49,432 nt of DNA from Acidobacteriota bacterium (GCA_028876385.1 JAGWSF010000154.1:1-49432), one strand, 5' to 3'; shown: positions 8,269 to 17,376, numbered from the stretch's first letter. A program made the numbers and translations. Notes: a model not told the origin generated them from the letters alone.

Positions 8269-10416
8269 TCAAATCCCCACCTGGCTGGTGTAGAGGTTGG
8301 ACGCCGCCCCGTCCGGCCAGGTCATCGACAGCTCCAGGGACATCTCGCCGGCCGCCGCGTCCTTGGGAAGGGTGGTGGAGACCCGCCCGACCCGGACGCA
8401 GCGGTCAGCCGGTACGTCCCCGGCGAAGCGCCACGCCCGGCTCCCGCCGGGCCAGCGCAAAGCGGCCGAGACGACGGCGCCCTCGAGGGGGGTGCGCAGG
8501 TCGCTCACCACGTGCACGTCGAGGCTGACCTTCTCCCCGGGCCGGTAGGAGGGTGACGGCCGGTCGGCCACCACGATCACCGGCGCGCAGGACCGGGCCA
8601 CGACGGCGTAGGACGCTTTGGGCACCCTGAGGTGGTCGAGTACCGAGTGGGAGACCGCGGGCTGGGCGTCGGCCAGCAGGAACAAGCAGAAGCCGCCGGT
8701 GGGCCGGTACTTGAGGCGCCTCAGCGTCTCGATGTGGTGGCGCAGGACGATGGACTGGTAGCTCTGCGTGGCGGCGCGCCACTCCTCGAAGGAGTCGTAG
8801 CCTTCGGGGGGTAGGCGCTGGTCGAAGATGTCCTTCTGGATGCAGTGGTGGGCCTCGAGGTCGGCCCAGTCCAGGTCCGGCCAGCGTCGGGGTTCCATGA
8901 AGTCGGCGGTCTCGGGTACGGCCTGGGCCCCGAACTCGCTGACGAAGCGGGCCAGCACCGGGAAGCGGGCCATCATGGCCGGGAAATCACGCTCGGAGCC
9001 GTACAACCAACCGAAGTAGAAGTGGGAGTCGGTGCCCCAGAGGGGGTGGGGGACGACGCCGGAGTGGGTGACCACGCTGCGCGACCCGTCGGCGCGCTCG
9101 AGGGCCCGGCGGACGGAACGGTCGAGCCCCGTCTTGTTCCAGTTGGGCAGCACCTGAGCGGCGGCGACGCGGGCCACGCTCGACGCCGCCGCCGGCCGCC
9201 CGGCCTCGGAGTCGAGGGCCATCGGCTCGTTGTGCCCGCACCACAGGGCGATGGAGGGGTGGTGACCGAGGACCTCGACGGCCCGGCGGGCCTGATCGAC
9301 GGCCTGTTTGCGGACGTGGGCGTAGCCCCACTGCAGGGGGAGGTCCTGCCAGATCAGCATCCCGCGGCGGTCGGCCTCGGCGTAGAGCTCGGGGCGGGCG
9401 ATGTGGGCGTGGACCCGGATCAGGTCCAGGCCGGCGTCCGCGGCCAGGCCGACATCGCGGGTGATCTCCTCGACGGTGGCGGCCCCGATGTCGCGCCGGG
9501 CCGGCCCCAGGTTGGCGCCCTTCAGGAAGAGGCGCTCGCCGTTGACTGTGGCTATGAAGTTGCGCAGCGTGATCCGCCGCAGACCGGTCATCAGGGACCG
9601 CCTGTCGCTGGGCCTTCCCTGGTCGGTCACGTTGACGGTGACCCGGTAGAGGGGTTGGCCCCCGAGCGCTCTCGGCCACCACAGGTCGGGGCGCTCCACC
9701 GGCACCCTCCAGCGGACGGTGTTGGAGCCGGCCGACAGATTCTGGTCCTGGTCGTGGGTCGCCCGTGTCTCGTCACCCCCCTCCCGGGTGACCAGCGTCT
9801 CGATGTGCACCGGACCCGGCTCCCGACGGTCGAGGGCGGCCTCGATGTCGAGCACGGCCCGCTCCTCGCTGGCCTCCCGGCACAGCACCTTGAGCGAGAC
9901 GATCCGCACCGGTCCGGTCCGGTCGATGCGGACCCCGGCCCATATGCCTCCCGGGTTCCAATCGGGGTCGATGCTGCCCCAGTGCTCGAACACGCCGGTG
10001 AGGTTGCGCTTGGCCCGCCGGTCCGGAGCGCGGGTGCAGGCCACCTCGACGGCGAGCAGGTGCTCGGAGCGCTCGGACAGGGCTTCGGTGACCTCGAAGG
10101 AGTGAGGGAAAAAGTATCCCTCGGTGTCGCCGAGGTATTCCCCGTCGAGCCACACGTCGCCCTGGTAGAAGATCCCGTCGAAGACCACGAAGGCCCGGCC
10201 GTCGCCCGTCTCGGCGGGGCCGGACCCGGCCGGGGGACACTCGAAGCGGCGCCGGTAGAGGACCGGTCCGTCGCTGCGCTCCAGCCCGGGAGCGCCCCGC
10301 CAGTGGCCCGGCACGGGGTGGGTCGACCACGCCGAGTCGTCGAGATCGGCGTCGGCGATGCGCCGTCGGAGGTCTTCGCGCGACTCGGCCACCCGCCAAA
10401 GGCCACCGAGATCCAT
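8269..10416 (-). CDS. Glycoside hydrolase family 2, beta-mannosidase-like
   Basis: 715 residues from ATG 10416 (MDLGGLWRVAES); a GTG at 10461 would add 15 residues and cannot be excluded. The GH2 layout is clear: N-terminal sugar-binding jelly roll (VLYRRRFE, FDGIFYQGDVWLDGEYLG), Ig-like domain, and a TIM barrel. The likely acid/base Glu is in LWCGHNEP (near residue 396) and the nucleophile Glu in FVSEFGAQ (near 494), patterns closest to beta-mannosidases. There is no signal peptide, so it probably acts on imported oligosaccharides. No sugar transporter is adjacent. Substrate is inferred from motif shape only. Confidence 0.8.
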   Translation of the reverse strand: MDLGGLWRVAESREDLRRRIADADLDDSAWSTHPVPGHWRGAPGLERSDGPVLYRRRFECPPAGSGPAETGDGRAFVVFDGIFYQGDVWLDGEYLGDTEGYFFPHSFEVTEALSERSEHLLAVEVACTRAPDRRAKRNLTGVFEHWGSIDPDWNPGGIWAGVRIDRTGPVRIVSLKVLCREASEERAVLDIEAALDRREPGPVHIETLVTREGGDETRATHDQDQNLSAGSNTVRWRVPVERPDLWWPRALGGQPLYRVTVNVTDQGRPSDRRSLMTGLRRITLRNFIATVNGERLFLKGANLGPARRDIGAATVEEITRDVGLAADAGLDLIRVHAHIARPELYAEADRRGMLIWQDLPLQWGYAHVRKQAVDQARRAVEVLGHHPSIALWCGHNEPMALDSEAGRPAAASSVARVAAAQVLPNWNKTGLDRSVRRALERADGSRSVVTHSGVVPHPLWGTDSHFYFGWLYGSERDFPAMMARFPVLARFVSEFGAQAVPETADFMEPRRWPDLDWADLEAHHCIQKDIFDQRLPPEGYDSFEEWRAATQSYQSIVLRHHIETLRRLKYRPTGGFCLFLLADAQPAVSHSVLDHLRVPKASYAVVARSCAPVIVVADRPSPSYRPGEKVSLDVHVVSDLRTPLEGAVVSAALRWPGGSRAWRFAGDVPADRCVRVGRVSTTLPKDAAAGEMSLELSMTWPDGAASNLYTSQVGI

Positions 10417-10523
10417 CCAGGCGACGGTAGTCCTCACGCCGCCCAGCCGGGGCGAGACCACCTCCGAGCGGTGCCGCGGGACGCCCCCTGGGCCGGCCCG
10501 GGCGGTCCCCGGGGCACGTCGGC

Positions 10524-10550
10524 TCCGACGCGTCCGACGCGTCCGGCGCG
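10524..10550. repeat. 9-bp tandem repeat (three copies)
   Basis: tccgacgcg, tccgacgcg, tccggcgcg in the spacer downstream of the sigma-like gene and upstream of the GH2 gene. Short and possibly fortuitous, but in keeping with slippage arrays at other gene ends in this window. Confidence 0.6.
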
Positions 10551-10576
10551 TACCGGGGGTGGCCCGGGCGGGTGAC

Positions 10577-12055
10577 TCAGGGCAACAGCCCGCTCACCGT
10601 GGTGGTGACCGACTGGGTGGTTCCCCCGAGGAGGCCGCCGACGACGGGCAGGGTCGTCGCGGTGGAGGTCAGCGGGCCGGTGACTCCGCCCACCACGCTG
10701 CCGAGGGGACTGGCCCCGGCGGCAGGTGCGGTGGTGGACGTAGGACAGGTGGACGCCTGGACCAGCGTTCCGCCACAGTTGAGCGTCACGGTGGCGCCGC
10801 CCGCCGACGTGCCGACGGTAGGCGTGCCGAGAACCCCTGTGGGGCTCGTGGAGACCGATCCGACGCCGGGGACGCTCAGAGTCGTCGTCCCCGAACCACC
10901 GCTACTCGAACCGCCGCTGCTTCCGCTGCCGCCCGAGCCGCTCCCCGAGGTGGCCCCCGTGCCGGCCGTCGGGGCCGTGCCCCCCGCCGGGGTGGTCGTC
11001 GAACCCGAGGTGCCCGACGCCGAACCGGCCGGCGCCGAGACCGGGCTGGGGGAGCCCGCCGGGTCGAACGACCGGGCCACGCCCGCGGCCCCCCCGAAGG
11101 GGTAGCCGCCGGAGGTCGCGGCGCTGGGCCCGGGGCTCGACGGGAACGAGGCCGACAGCAGGGGATTGCCGAAGGCGCCGGCCGCGGGTGAGCCGGGGTC
11201 GCCCGACGCCGCCCCGGCGGCGGTCACCGGAACCGACCCTGGCAGGGTGGACGAGCCGGTGGCGCCGAACTGGCCGCGCAGGGTGGAGCCGCCGGGGGCG
11301 ATGCCGATGGCGATCAGACCGAGGCCGACGAGGGTCCCGACCGCCACCCCCATCGGGCGTACCGCCCGGTCTTCGAGCCAGGCGCTGATGGGGCTGAGCG
11401 CTCCGACCCCCTCCCGAGTCTCCCAGGCGGCCACGGTCAGCGTCTCGAGGTCGGCGGGCGGAGGCGGGATCATCGGGCCGAGGACGGCGGCGAGGTGATC
11501 GGGCCGCGCCTGGCCGGCCTGAGCCAGGCGCCCGGCCAGACCCCGTCGCCCCCGGGCCAGAAGTTGCTCGGCAACGCCGGAAGAAACCGACAGGACCCCG
11601 GCGATGGCGTCGCCGTCGAAGTCCTCCACCTCGCTCAGCCAGATGGTCGCCCGCCATCGCTCGGGCAGGCTGCGAAAAGCCGCCTCCACGACCAGGCTCT
11701 GGCGATCGGCGCCCGGGCGCCGCCCGGTCGGTAGCGCCACCGCCGCGTCGGGGGCGCCGCCCAGCGCCTCCTGGTAGACCGCGCCGAGCACCGCGGCCCG
11801 GAAGTCCCCTGTCGCCCGGCGGACGGGCCGGCGTCGGGCCACCCGGGCAAAGGCGTCCCGGTACGAGCCGACGGCCCGGTCGGGGTCGGCGCAGACGGCG
11901 TGGGCGAGTCGCCAGGCCGGCCCGTGGTGGCGCCGGTACAGCTCGACGAAGGCGTCCCGTTGGCCTCGGGCCGCCCCGCGGAACAGATCCGCCTCGGAGG
12001 GGGCGACGGGATGGGGGCCGGTGACGTAGATGTCGGCGACGGCTACCGAGTTCAT
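10577..12055 (-). CDS. ECF sigma-like protein with C-terminal membrane helix and external tail
   Basis: 492 residues from ATG 12055. The first ~190 residues look like an ECF sigma factor: region 2 (about 20-90, FRGAARGQRDAFVELYRRHHGPAWRLA) and a region 4-like helix-turn-helix (about 120-185, FRSLPERWRATIWLSEVEDF). A membrane helix follows (about 237-257, GVAVGTLVGLGLIAIGIAP), then about 235 Ser/Gly/Thr/Pro-rich residues with two cysteines (VTLNCGG, QASTCPTS). ECF factors with C-terminal extensions are known, but a membrane helix with a long external tail is unusual. No anti-sigma gene is adjacent, so the tail may regulate in cis. Alternatively it is a sigma-derived protein that no longer binds polymerase. 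Confidence 0.75.
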   Translation of the reverse strand: MNSVAVADIYVTGPHPVAPSEADLFRGAARGQRDAFVELYRRHHGPAWRLAHAVCADPDRAVGSYRDAFARVARRRPVRRATGDFRAAVLGAVYQEALGGAPDAAVALPTGRRPGADRQSLVVEAAFRSLPERWRATIWLSEVEDFDGDAIAGVLSVSSGVAEQLLARGRRGLAGRLAQAGQARPDHLAAVLGPMIPPPPADLETLTVAAWETREGVGALSPISAWLEDRAVRPMGVAVGTLVGLGLIAIGIAPGGSTLRGQFGATGSSTLPGSVPVTAAGAASGDPGSPAAGAFGNPLLSASFPSSPGPSAATSGGYPFGGAAGVARSFDPAGSPSPVSAPAGSASGTSGSTTTPAGGTAPTAGTGATSGSGSGGSGSSGGSSSGGSGTTTLSVPGVGSVSTSPTGVLGTPTVGTSAGGATVTLNCGGTLVQASTCPTSTTAPAAGASPLGSVVGGVTGPLTSTATTLPVVGGLLGGTTQSVTTTVSGLLP

Positions 12056-12128
12056 TCTGGACCTCTGGGCACGGCGGAAAGGTCGGGGGGCGGGACCTGC
12101 ACCCCCCTCGCATTACTTTTTTACCGAA

Positions 12129-12144
12129 AAGGACTTCAGTCCTT
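12129..12144. promoter_or_regulatory. Inverted repeat in the divergent promoter region
   Basis: aaggact-tc-agtcctt is a perfect 7-bp inverted repeat with a 2-nt centre, in an AT-richer patch (about 12110-12180) between the divergent sigma-like gene and the AAA+ gene. Candidate operator. Confidence 0.4.
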
Positions 12145-12253
12145 CACGGAGCCAGCGCAATTTTATGCATTTAGGCCCCGAATCCTGACATTACGCTCAT
12201 CCGTTCCCGTCCGGCGTCGGCGGGGGTCGGGATGCATTAGCGGGGAAGGGCGG

Positions 12254-12259
12254 TAGCGT
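12254..12259 (+). promoter_or_regulatory. -10-like hexamer of the AAA+ gene, leaderless arrangement
   Basis: TAGCGT, 7 nt before ATG 12267. No Shine-Dalgarno lies between, so the mRNA probably starts at or next to the ATG. Confidence 0.45.
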
Positions 12260-12266
12260 TGACCCC

Positions 12267-13676
12267 ATGAGTTCGCGACCGGCCACTTTGGGCCAGCTGA
12301 AGGAAAGCGGCTGGGAGTCCGTCCCGGTCAAGGAGGAGGTGCGGCGTAACGCCATTCGTCGCATCGCCGAGGGCCGTCCCTTGGTGGACGGGGTACTCGG
12401 TTACGAGGAGACGGTTCTGCCGCAGTTGGAGAACGCTCTTCTGGCCGGCCACGACGTCATCTTCCTGGGGGAGCGGGGTCAGGCCAAGCCCCGGATCATC
12501 CGGAGCCTGACCGGGCTGCTCGACGAATGGATCCCCATAGTCGCCGGTTCGGAGATCCTCGACGACCCCTTCGGCCCGGTATCGCGCTACGCCCGGGACA
12601 TCATCGAGCACAAGGGCGACGAAACGCCCATCTCCTGGGTGCATCGCGACGAGCGCTTCGGCGAGAAGCTGGCTACCCCCGACACCTCGATCGCCGACCT
12701 GATCGGGGAGGTGGACCCGATCAAGGTGGCCGAGGGTCGCTACCTCTCCGACGAGCTGACCCTGCACTACGGCCTGGTGCCGCGCACCAACCGGGGCATC
12801 TTCGCCATCAACGAGCTTCCCGACCTCTCCGAGCGCATCCAGGTCGGTTTGCTCAACGTGCTCGAAGAGCGCGACATCCAGGTGCGCGGCTACAAGATCC
12901 GCCTGCCCCTGGACGTCATGCTGGTGGCTTCGGCCAACCCTGAGGACTACACCAACCGGGGTCGCATCATCACCCCGCTCAAGGACCGTTTCGGGGCCCA
13001 GATCCGCACCCACTACCCCCTCGACGTGGACACCGAGATCGGCGTCATCGAGCAGGAGGCCTCCGTGGTGCGACCGGAGGGCATACGCGTCGAGGTCCCC
13101 CGGTTCATGGCCGAGATCATCGCCACGCTGTCCCAACTGGCCCGCCAGAGCCCCCACATCAATCAGCGGTCCGGGGTGTCGGTGCGTCTGAGCGTGGCCA
13201 ACTACGAGACGGTCGTGGCCAGCGCCGTGCGTCGGGCCCTGCGCCTCGGCGAACCGGAGGCGGTGCCGCGCATCGCCGACCTCGAGTCCCTGCCCGCTTC
13301 CACCGCCGGGAAGGTGGAGGTCGAGACCATCGACGAGGGCCGCGACGGCCATGTGATCGACCGTCTGGTGGCCCAGTCGGTGCTCAGCGTGTTCAAGGCC
13401 TCGGTGCCGGGCGAGAAGCTGCGGGCCGCTTCGGGGGACTTCGACTCGGGCGAGATCCTCCACGCCGGCGACGACGTACCGGCCGGCTCGTTCGTGGGGG
13501 CGCTGGACAAGTTCCCGGGTCTGCGTGATGTGGTCATGTCCCTGCCCGGTATGGCCGGCGGGGAGTCGCCGGCCATGATTGCGGCGGGCACCGAGTTCGT
13601 GCTCGAAGGACTGCACCTGAGCAAGCGGCTCAACAAGGACGCCGCCGGCGCCCGGGCCACCTACCGGGCCCGCTAG
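12267..13676 (+). CDS. AAA+ ATPase, magnesium-chelatase-like (Rv0958 type)
   Basis: 469 residues. A cytoplasmic AAA+ protein of the ChlI/MoxR-like clade that pairs with a VWA partner, here the next gene. The Walker A region FLGERGQAKPRII has K74 followed by Pro instead of the usual Ser/Thr. The Walker B region GIFAINELPDL and the following IQVGLLNVLEERDIQVRGY are well conserved. An Arg-rich C-terminal lid follows. In mycobacteria this pair is Rv0958/Rv0959; its substrate is unknown, and no cobaltochelatase or Mg-chelatase H subunit is in the window. Probably a remodeller of protein complexes. Expression appears leaderless. Confidence 0.85.
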   Translation: MSSRPATLGQLKESGWESVPVKEEVRRNAIRRIAEGRPLVDGVLGYEETVLPQLENALLAGHDVIFLGERGQAKPRIIRSLTGLLDEWIPIVAGSEILDDPFGPVSRYARDIIEHKGDETPISWVHRDERFGEKLATPDTSIADLIGEVDPIKVAEGRYLSDELTLHYGLVPRTNRGIFAINELPDLSERIQVGLLNVLEERDIQVRGYKIRLPLDVMLVASANPEDYTNRGRIITPLKDRFGAQIRTHYPLDVDTEIGVIEQEASVVRPEGIRVEVPRFMAEIIATLSQLARQSPHINQRSGVSVRLSVANYETVVASAVRRALRLGEPEAVPRIADLESLPASTAGKVEVETIDEGRDGHVIDRLVAQSVLSVFKASVPGEKLRAASGDFDSGEILHAGDDVPAGSFVGALDKFPGLRDVVMSLPGMAGGESPAMIAAGTEFVLEGLHLSKRLNKDAAGARATYRAR

Positions 13677-13691
13677 CAGCCTCCCCCGGAA

Positions 13692-15695
13692 ATGGCGCAC
13701 CTCCGGTATTCCAAGTGGGACGGCACCCAGGTCGGATTCGATTTCGATGCCGACGACGTGTTCTCCGAGCTCACCGACGAGCTCCTGTTCCACGGTGACC
13801 TCAACCAGGCCCTGCAGCGCCTGCTGCAGCGGGGCTTCACCGATCGCAACGGGGAGCGCATCGCCGGACTCAGGGAGATGCTCGAGCGCCTGCGGGAGCG
13901 CCGTCGGGAGATGCTCCAGCGCCACGACCTCGGCGGCCCCTACGAGGAGATGGCCGAGCGCCTGCGCCAGATACTCGACCAGGAGCGCCAGGGTATCGAC
14001 GGCCTCGAGGAGGAGGCCCGTAGTTCCGGGGACCAGCGGCGCCAGGAGATCACGTCGGAGGTGGCCGCCGAGCGGCGCATGGCTCTCGACCTGCTCCCCC
14101 CCGACCTGGCCGGCCAGGTGCAGTCCCTCCAGGAGTACGAGTGGACCAGCAGTGAGGCCCGCCAGGCCTTCGACGAGCTGATGGACGAGCTGCGTCAGCA
14201 GCTCATGCAGTCCTACTTCAACCAGATGTCGTCGGCCATGTCGGACATGTCCCCGGAGTCCATGCAGCGGATGAAGGACATGTTCAACGAGCTCAACCGG
14301 ATGCTCGAGACCCGGGCCGCCGGGGGCGACACCGAGCGCATGTTCCAGGAGTTCATGGATCAGTACGGGGACATGTTCCCCGGCCATCCGCAGACCCTCG
14401 ACGAGTTGCTCGAGCAGATGGCCCAGCAGATGGCCGCCATGCAGCAGATGCTCAACTCCATGAGCCCCGATCAGCGGGCCCAGCTGCAACAGCTCGCCGA
14501 GTCCCTGCTCGAGGACATGGATCTGCGCTGGCAGGTGGACCGTCTGGGTGGCAACCTCCGTTCCCTCTTCCCCCAGATGGGATGGGAGCAGTCCTATGAC
14601 TTCAGCGGTGACGACCCGCTCAACTTCGCCGAGGCGGCGGCGGTGATGAACCAGTTGGGCGACCTCGACCGCCTGGAGCAGATGATGTCCTCGGCGTCCA
14701 ACCCCGGTGCGCTGGCCGAGGTGGACATAGACCGGGCCCGTGAGCTGCTCGGCGAGGACGCGGCGCGCTCCTTGGAGCAGCTCGCCCGCATGGCCCGCCA
14801 GCTCCAAGAGGCGGGGCTGATGGACCAGAAGGAGGGGCGTCTGGAACTGACCCCCCGGGGTCTGCGCAAGATCGGCCAGAACGCCCTGTCCGACCTCTTC
14901 TCGCGGCTCATCAAGGAGCGGATGGGACGTCACGTCGCCGACCGGGTGGGCATCGGCCACGAACGCAACTTCGAGACCAAGCCCTACGAGTGGGGCGACC
15001 CGTTCAACCTGTCCATCGAGCGCACGGTGCGCAACGCCCTCGGCCGGGCCGGTTCGGGCACCCCGGTGCGCCTCTCCCCCGACGATTTCGAGGTGGAGCG
15101 CACCGAGACTCTGACCTCGACCTCGACGGTACTGGCTGTGGACTTGTCACTTTCCATGCCGATGCGGGGCAACTTCCTGGCCGCCAAGAAGGTGGCCATG
15201 GCTCTCCACGCCCTCATCACCAGCCAGTTCCCCCGCGACTACCTGGGCCTGGTCGGCTTCGGGGAGTTGGCCCGCGAGCTCAAGCCGGAGCAGCTCCCCG
15301 AGGTCTCGTGGGACTACACCTACGGGACCAACATGCAGCACGCCCTGCTGCTGTCGCGCCGGATGCTGGCCCGCCGGCAGGGCACCAAGCAGATCATCCT
15401 CATCACCGACGGTGAGCCGACCGCTCACGTCCTGGCGAGCGGCGAGCCGTTCTTCAGCTACCCCCCCACCCCCGAGACGGTCAGGGTCACCCTCGACGAG
15501 GTGGTGCGGGCCACGAAGGAGGGGATCACCATCAACACCTTCATGCTCGACGCCACCGGGTACCTGCGCACCTTCGTCGAGAAGCTGACCCAGCTCAACC
15601 GGGGCCGGGCCTTCTACACCACCCCCGAGACCCTCGGTGACTACGTGTTGGTGGACTTCCTGGAGCAGAAGCGGGCCCGCCGTCGTCCGGCCTAG
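13692..15695 (+). CDS. VWA-domain partner of the AAA+ ATPase (Rv0959 type)
   Basis: 667 residues; ATG 15 bp after the AAA+ stop with only a weak ribosome site, so probably coupled. The N-terminal ~450 residues are helical and rich in Glu, Gln and Met (MRERLRERRREMLQRHDL-like stretches, MQQMLNSMSPDQRAQLQQL). The C-terminal third is a von Willebrand A domain with the MIDAS motif DLSLS (D484, S486, S488) and LITDGEPTAH. VWA proteins of this sort bind their AAA+ partner and a metal-coordinated target. Cytoplasmic. Confidence 0.85.
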   Translation: MAHLRYSKWDGTQVGFDFDADDVFSELTDELLFHGDLNQALQRLLQRGFTDRNGERIAGLREMLERLRERRREMLQRHDLGGPYEEMAERLRQILDQERQGIDGLEEEARSSGDQRRQEITSEVAAERRMALDLLPPDLAGQVQSLQEYEWTSSEARQAFDELMDELRQQLMQSYFNQMSSAMSDMSPESMQRMKDMFNELNRMLETRAAGGDTERMFQEFMDQYGDMFPGHPQTLDELLEQMAQQMAAMQQMLNSMSPDQRAQLQQLAESLLEDMDLRWQVDRLGGNLRSLFPQMGWEQSYDFSGDDPLNFAEAAAVMNQLGDLDRLEQMMSSASNPGALAEVDIDRARELLGEDAARSLEQLARMARQLQEAGLMDQKEGRLELTPRGLRKIGQNALSDLFSRLIKERMGRHVADRVGIGHERNFETKPYEWGDPFNLSIERTVRNALGRAGSGTPVRLSPDDFEVERTETLTSTSTVLAVDLSLSMPMRGNFLAAKKVAMALHALITSQFPRDYLGLVGFGELARELKPEQLPEVSWDYTYGTNMQHALLLSRRMLARRQGTKQIILITDGEPTAHVLASGEPFFSYPPTPETVRVTLDEVVRATKEGITINTFMLDATGYLRTFVEKLTQLNRGRAFYTTPETLGDYVLVDFLEQKRARRRPA

Positions 15696-15733
15696 CCGCA
15701 GACCTCGTTTGGGACCGCCCTACCGGAGGTTGA

Positions 15734-15739
15734 TACCGT
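15734..15739 (+). promoter_or_regulatory. -10-like hexamer of the trkA pair
   Basis: TACCGT, 9 nt before ATG 15749; leaderless or near-leaderless arrangement. Confidence 0.4.
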
Positions 15740-15748
15740 GAGGCCCTC

Positions 15749-16504
15749 ATGCATGTGATCGTTGTTGGGTGCGGCCGGGTCGGCAGCGAACTGGCCGTTC
15801 GGCTGCAACGCGAAGGCCATTCAGTGGCCGTCATCGACAAGAACGCCAACGCCTTCCGTCGCCTCCCCGAACCCTGGGACGGGCAGAAGGTGGTCGGCTT
15901 CGGGTTCGACCGGGACGACCTGCGCCGGGCCGGCGTGGAGCGGGCCGGCGCCGTCGCCGCGGTGACCAGCGGGGACAACACGAACATTCTGAGCGCCCGC
16001 ATCGCCCGGGAGACCTTCGAGGTGGACAATGTCGTGGCCCGCATCTACGACCCCCGGCGGGCGGCCATCTACCAGCGTCTCGGCATCCCCACGGTGGCCA
16101 CCGTCAGTTGGACGGTGGACCAGGTCGCCCGCCGCCTCATTCCCGGCCCGGTCGCTTCGTCGTGGACCGATCCCACCGGCAGCGTGAACCTGGTGGAGTT
16201 CCCGTTGCCCGCCTTCCTCTGCGGGCGGTCGCTGTCGGAGGTGAGCGACGACGAGCGTTTCCGTCCGGTGATGATCACCCGGGCCGGGCAGGCCAAGCTG
16301 GTCGGCCCCGGCGTGGTCGGCCAGGAAGGCGATCTGGTCCATTTCGCGGTGCGCACCGACGCCCTCGCCGAGATCACCGCCAAGCTGGTCAGGACCAAGC
16401 CGGCGGCGGTCCATCCCGGCGACGTCTCCGGTGAGCCCTCGACGGTCCAGGGCGCGGGTGGCCGGACCTCCGGCGAGGCCGGTGCGCTCGGAGGTGGCCG
16501 GTGA
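15749..16504 (+). CDS. trkA: TrkA-type potassium channel/transporter regulatory subunit 1
   Basis: 251 residues. Cytoplasmic RCK protein: a Rossmann TrkA-N domain (MHVIVVGCGRVGSELA, with the acidic VIDKN end of beta-2 that binds NAD or nucleotide) followed by a TrkA-C domain (about 140-220) and a flexible Gly/Ser tail. It gates a K+ uptake membrane subunit. It overlaps the next trkA homologue as GTGA, the same tandem arrangement as ceoB-ceoC in mycobacteria. No Trk/Ktr membrane subunit lies in the window, so the partner is encoded elsewhere. Confidence 0.88.
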   Translation: MHVIVVGCGRVGSELAVRLQREGHSVAVIDKNANAFRRLPEPWDGQKVVGFGFDRDDLRRAGVERAGAVAAVTSGDNTNILSARIARETFEVDNVVARIYDPRRAAIYQRLGIPTVATVSWTVDQVARRLIPGPVASSWTDPTGSVNLVEFPLPAFLCGRSLSEVSDDERFRPVMITRAGQAKLVGPGVVGQEGDLVHFAVRTDALAEITAKLVRTKPAAVHPGDVSGEPSTVQGAGGRTSGEAGALGGGR

Positions 16505-17205
16505 AGGTCTCCATCGCCGGCGGGGGAGTGGTCGGCCGCTCCATCGCCCGGGACCTGGTCCGCAACGGCCACGAAGTGCTGATCGTCGAGCAGGACGCCG
16601 AGGTGGTCCGCCGTCAGTCAGAGGCGCGGGGTCGGCCCTCGACCGACGACGTCGGCGAGGACGGGTCCGAGGACGGGGTCAACTGGTTCGCCGGTGACGC
16701 CTGCGAGGTCAGCACCCTCCACGAAGCCGGATTCGGCAGCGCCGACGTGGTCGTGGCCGCCACCGGCGACGACGAGGACAATCTGGTGGTGTCGCTCCTG
16801 TCCAAGCAGGAGTTCGCCGTTCCCCGGGTGATCGCCCGGGTCAACCATCCGAAGAACCAGTGGCTCTTCAACGAGTCCTGGGGGGTAGACGTGGCGGTGT
16901 CCACCCCCCACCTCATAACCGCTCTCGTCGAAGAGGCGCTCTCGGTGGGGACGCTGGTGCGCCTGCTGCGTCTGGCCGAGGGCAAGGCCGGCCTGGTCGA
17001 GGTGACCCTGGCGACCCAGTCGCCGGCGGTGTCGCGGCCCATATCCGAGTTGGGCATGCCCCGTGACTCGAGCGTGGTGGCCATCGTGCGCAGCCGCCGG
17101 GTGGTGGTGCCCCGGGGGGACACCGTCCTCGACGTGGGCGACGAGGTCATCGTCTTGGTCACGGAGGACTCCGAGGAGGCCGTCCGCCACGTGCTGGTCG
17201 GCTGA
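16501..17205 (+). CDS. trkA: TrkA-type potassium regulatory subunit 2
   Basis: 234 residues from GTG 16501, overlapping the stop of the first trkA by 4 bp. TrkA-N motif VSIAGGGVVGRSIARDL with the VEQD acidic end, then VVAATGDDEDNLVVSLLSKQ, and a TrkA-C domain (about 150-234, VTLATQSPAVSRPISELGMP; GDEVIVLVTEDSEEA). Paralogue of the upstream gene and probably its heteromeric partner. It carries an acidic insert (about 41-57) not seen in the first copy. Confidence 0.88.
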   Translation: MKVSIAGGGVVGRSIARDLVRNGHEVLIVEQDAEVVRRQSEARGRPSTDDVGEDGSEDGVNWFAGDACEVSTLHEAGFGSADVVVAATGDDEDNLVVSLLSKQEFAVPRVIARVNHPKNQWLFNESWGVDVAVSTPHLITALVEEALSVGTLVRLLRLAEGKAGLVEVTLATQSPAVSRPISELGMPRDSSVVAIVRSRRVVVPRGDTVLDVGDEVIVLVTEDSEEAVRHVLVG

Positions 17206-17243
17206 CCCGCTCCCGGGTCGGCCACGGGTCGGGGACCGTAACT

Positions 17244-17293
17244 CCGCTAGGAACGGGTTGTAGCGGCTCCTTCGTCGCGGGCCGGCGCCGGCC
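17244..17293. promoter_or_regulatory. Inverted repeats between trkA and whiB
   Basis: ccgcta (17244-17249) and tagcgg (17261-17266) form a 6-bp inverted repeat with an 11-nt spacer. A 14-bp palindrome ggccggcgccggcc follows at 17280-17293. The palindrome may end the trkA transcript; the first could be an operator for whiB. Both are weak. Confidence 0.3.
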
Positions 17294-17344
17294 GCCACAG
17301 GTCGGAGCGGGTAGCAGATTCCAGCAGAAAAGTCGGGGACCCTC

Positions 17345-17376
17345 TTGATTATCTGCGCTGGACCGACCAATATCAC
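17345..17376 (+). promoter_or_regulatory. Candidate promoter of the first whiB
   Basis: TTGATT (17345-17350) and AATATC (17369-17374) with an 18-nt spacer. This predicts transcription starting after the ATG at 17377 and supports the downstream GTG as the true start. Confidence 0.4.

Noticed and set aside
8845..10575. 576-codon open frame on the plus strand
   Set aside because: Antisense shadow of the GH2 gene, whose catalytic motifs are on the minus strand.
12237..14960. 907-codon open frame on the minus strand
   Set aside because: Antisense of the AAA+/VWA genes, His/Leu/Gly-rich shadow with no domain; the plus-strand genes have clear AAA+ and MIDAS motifs.
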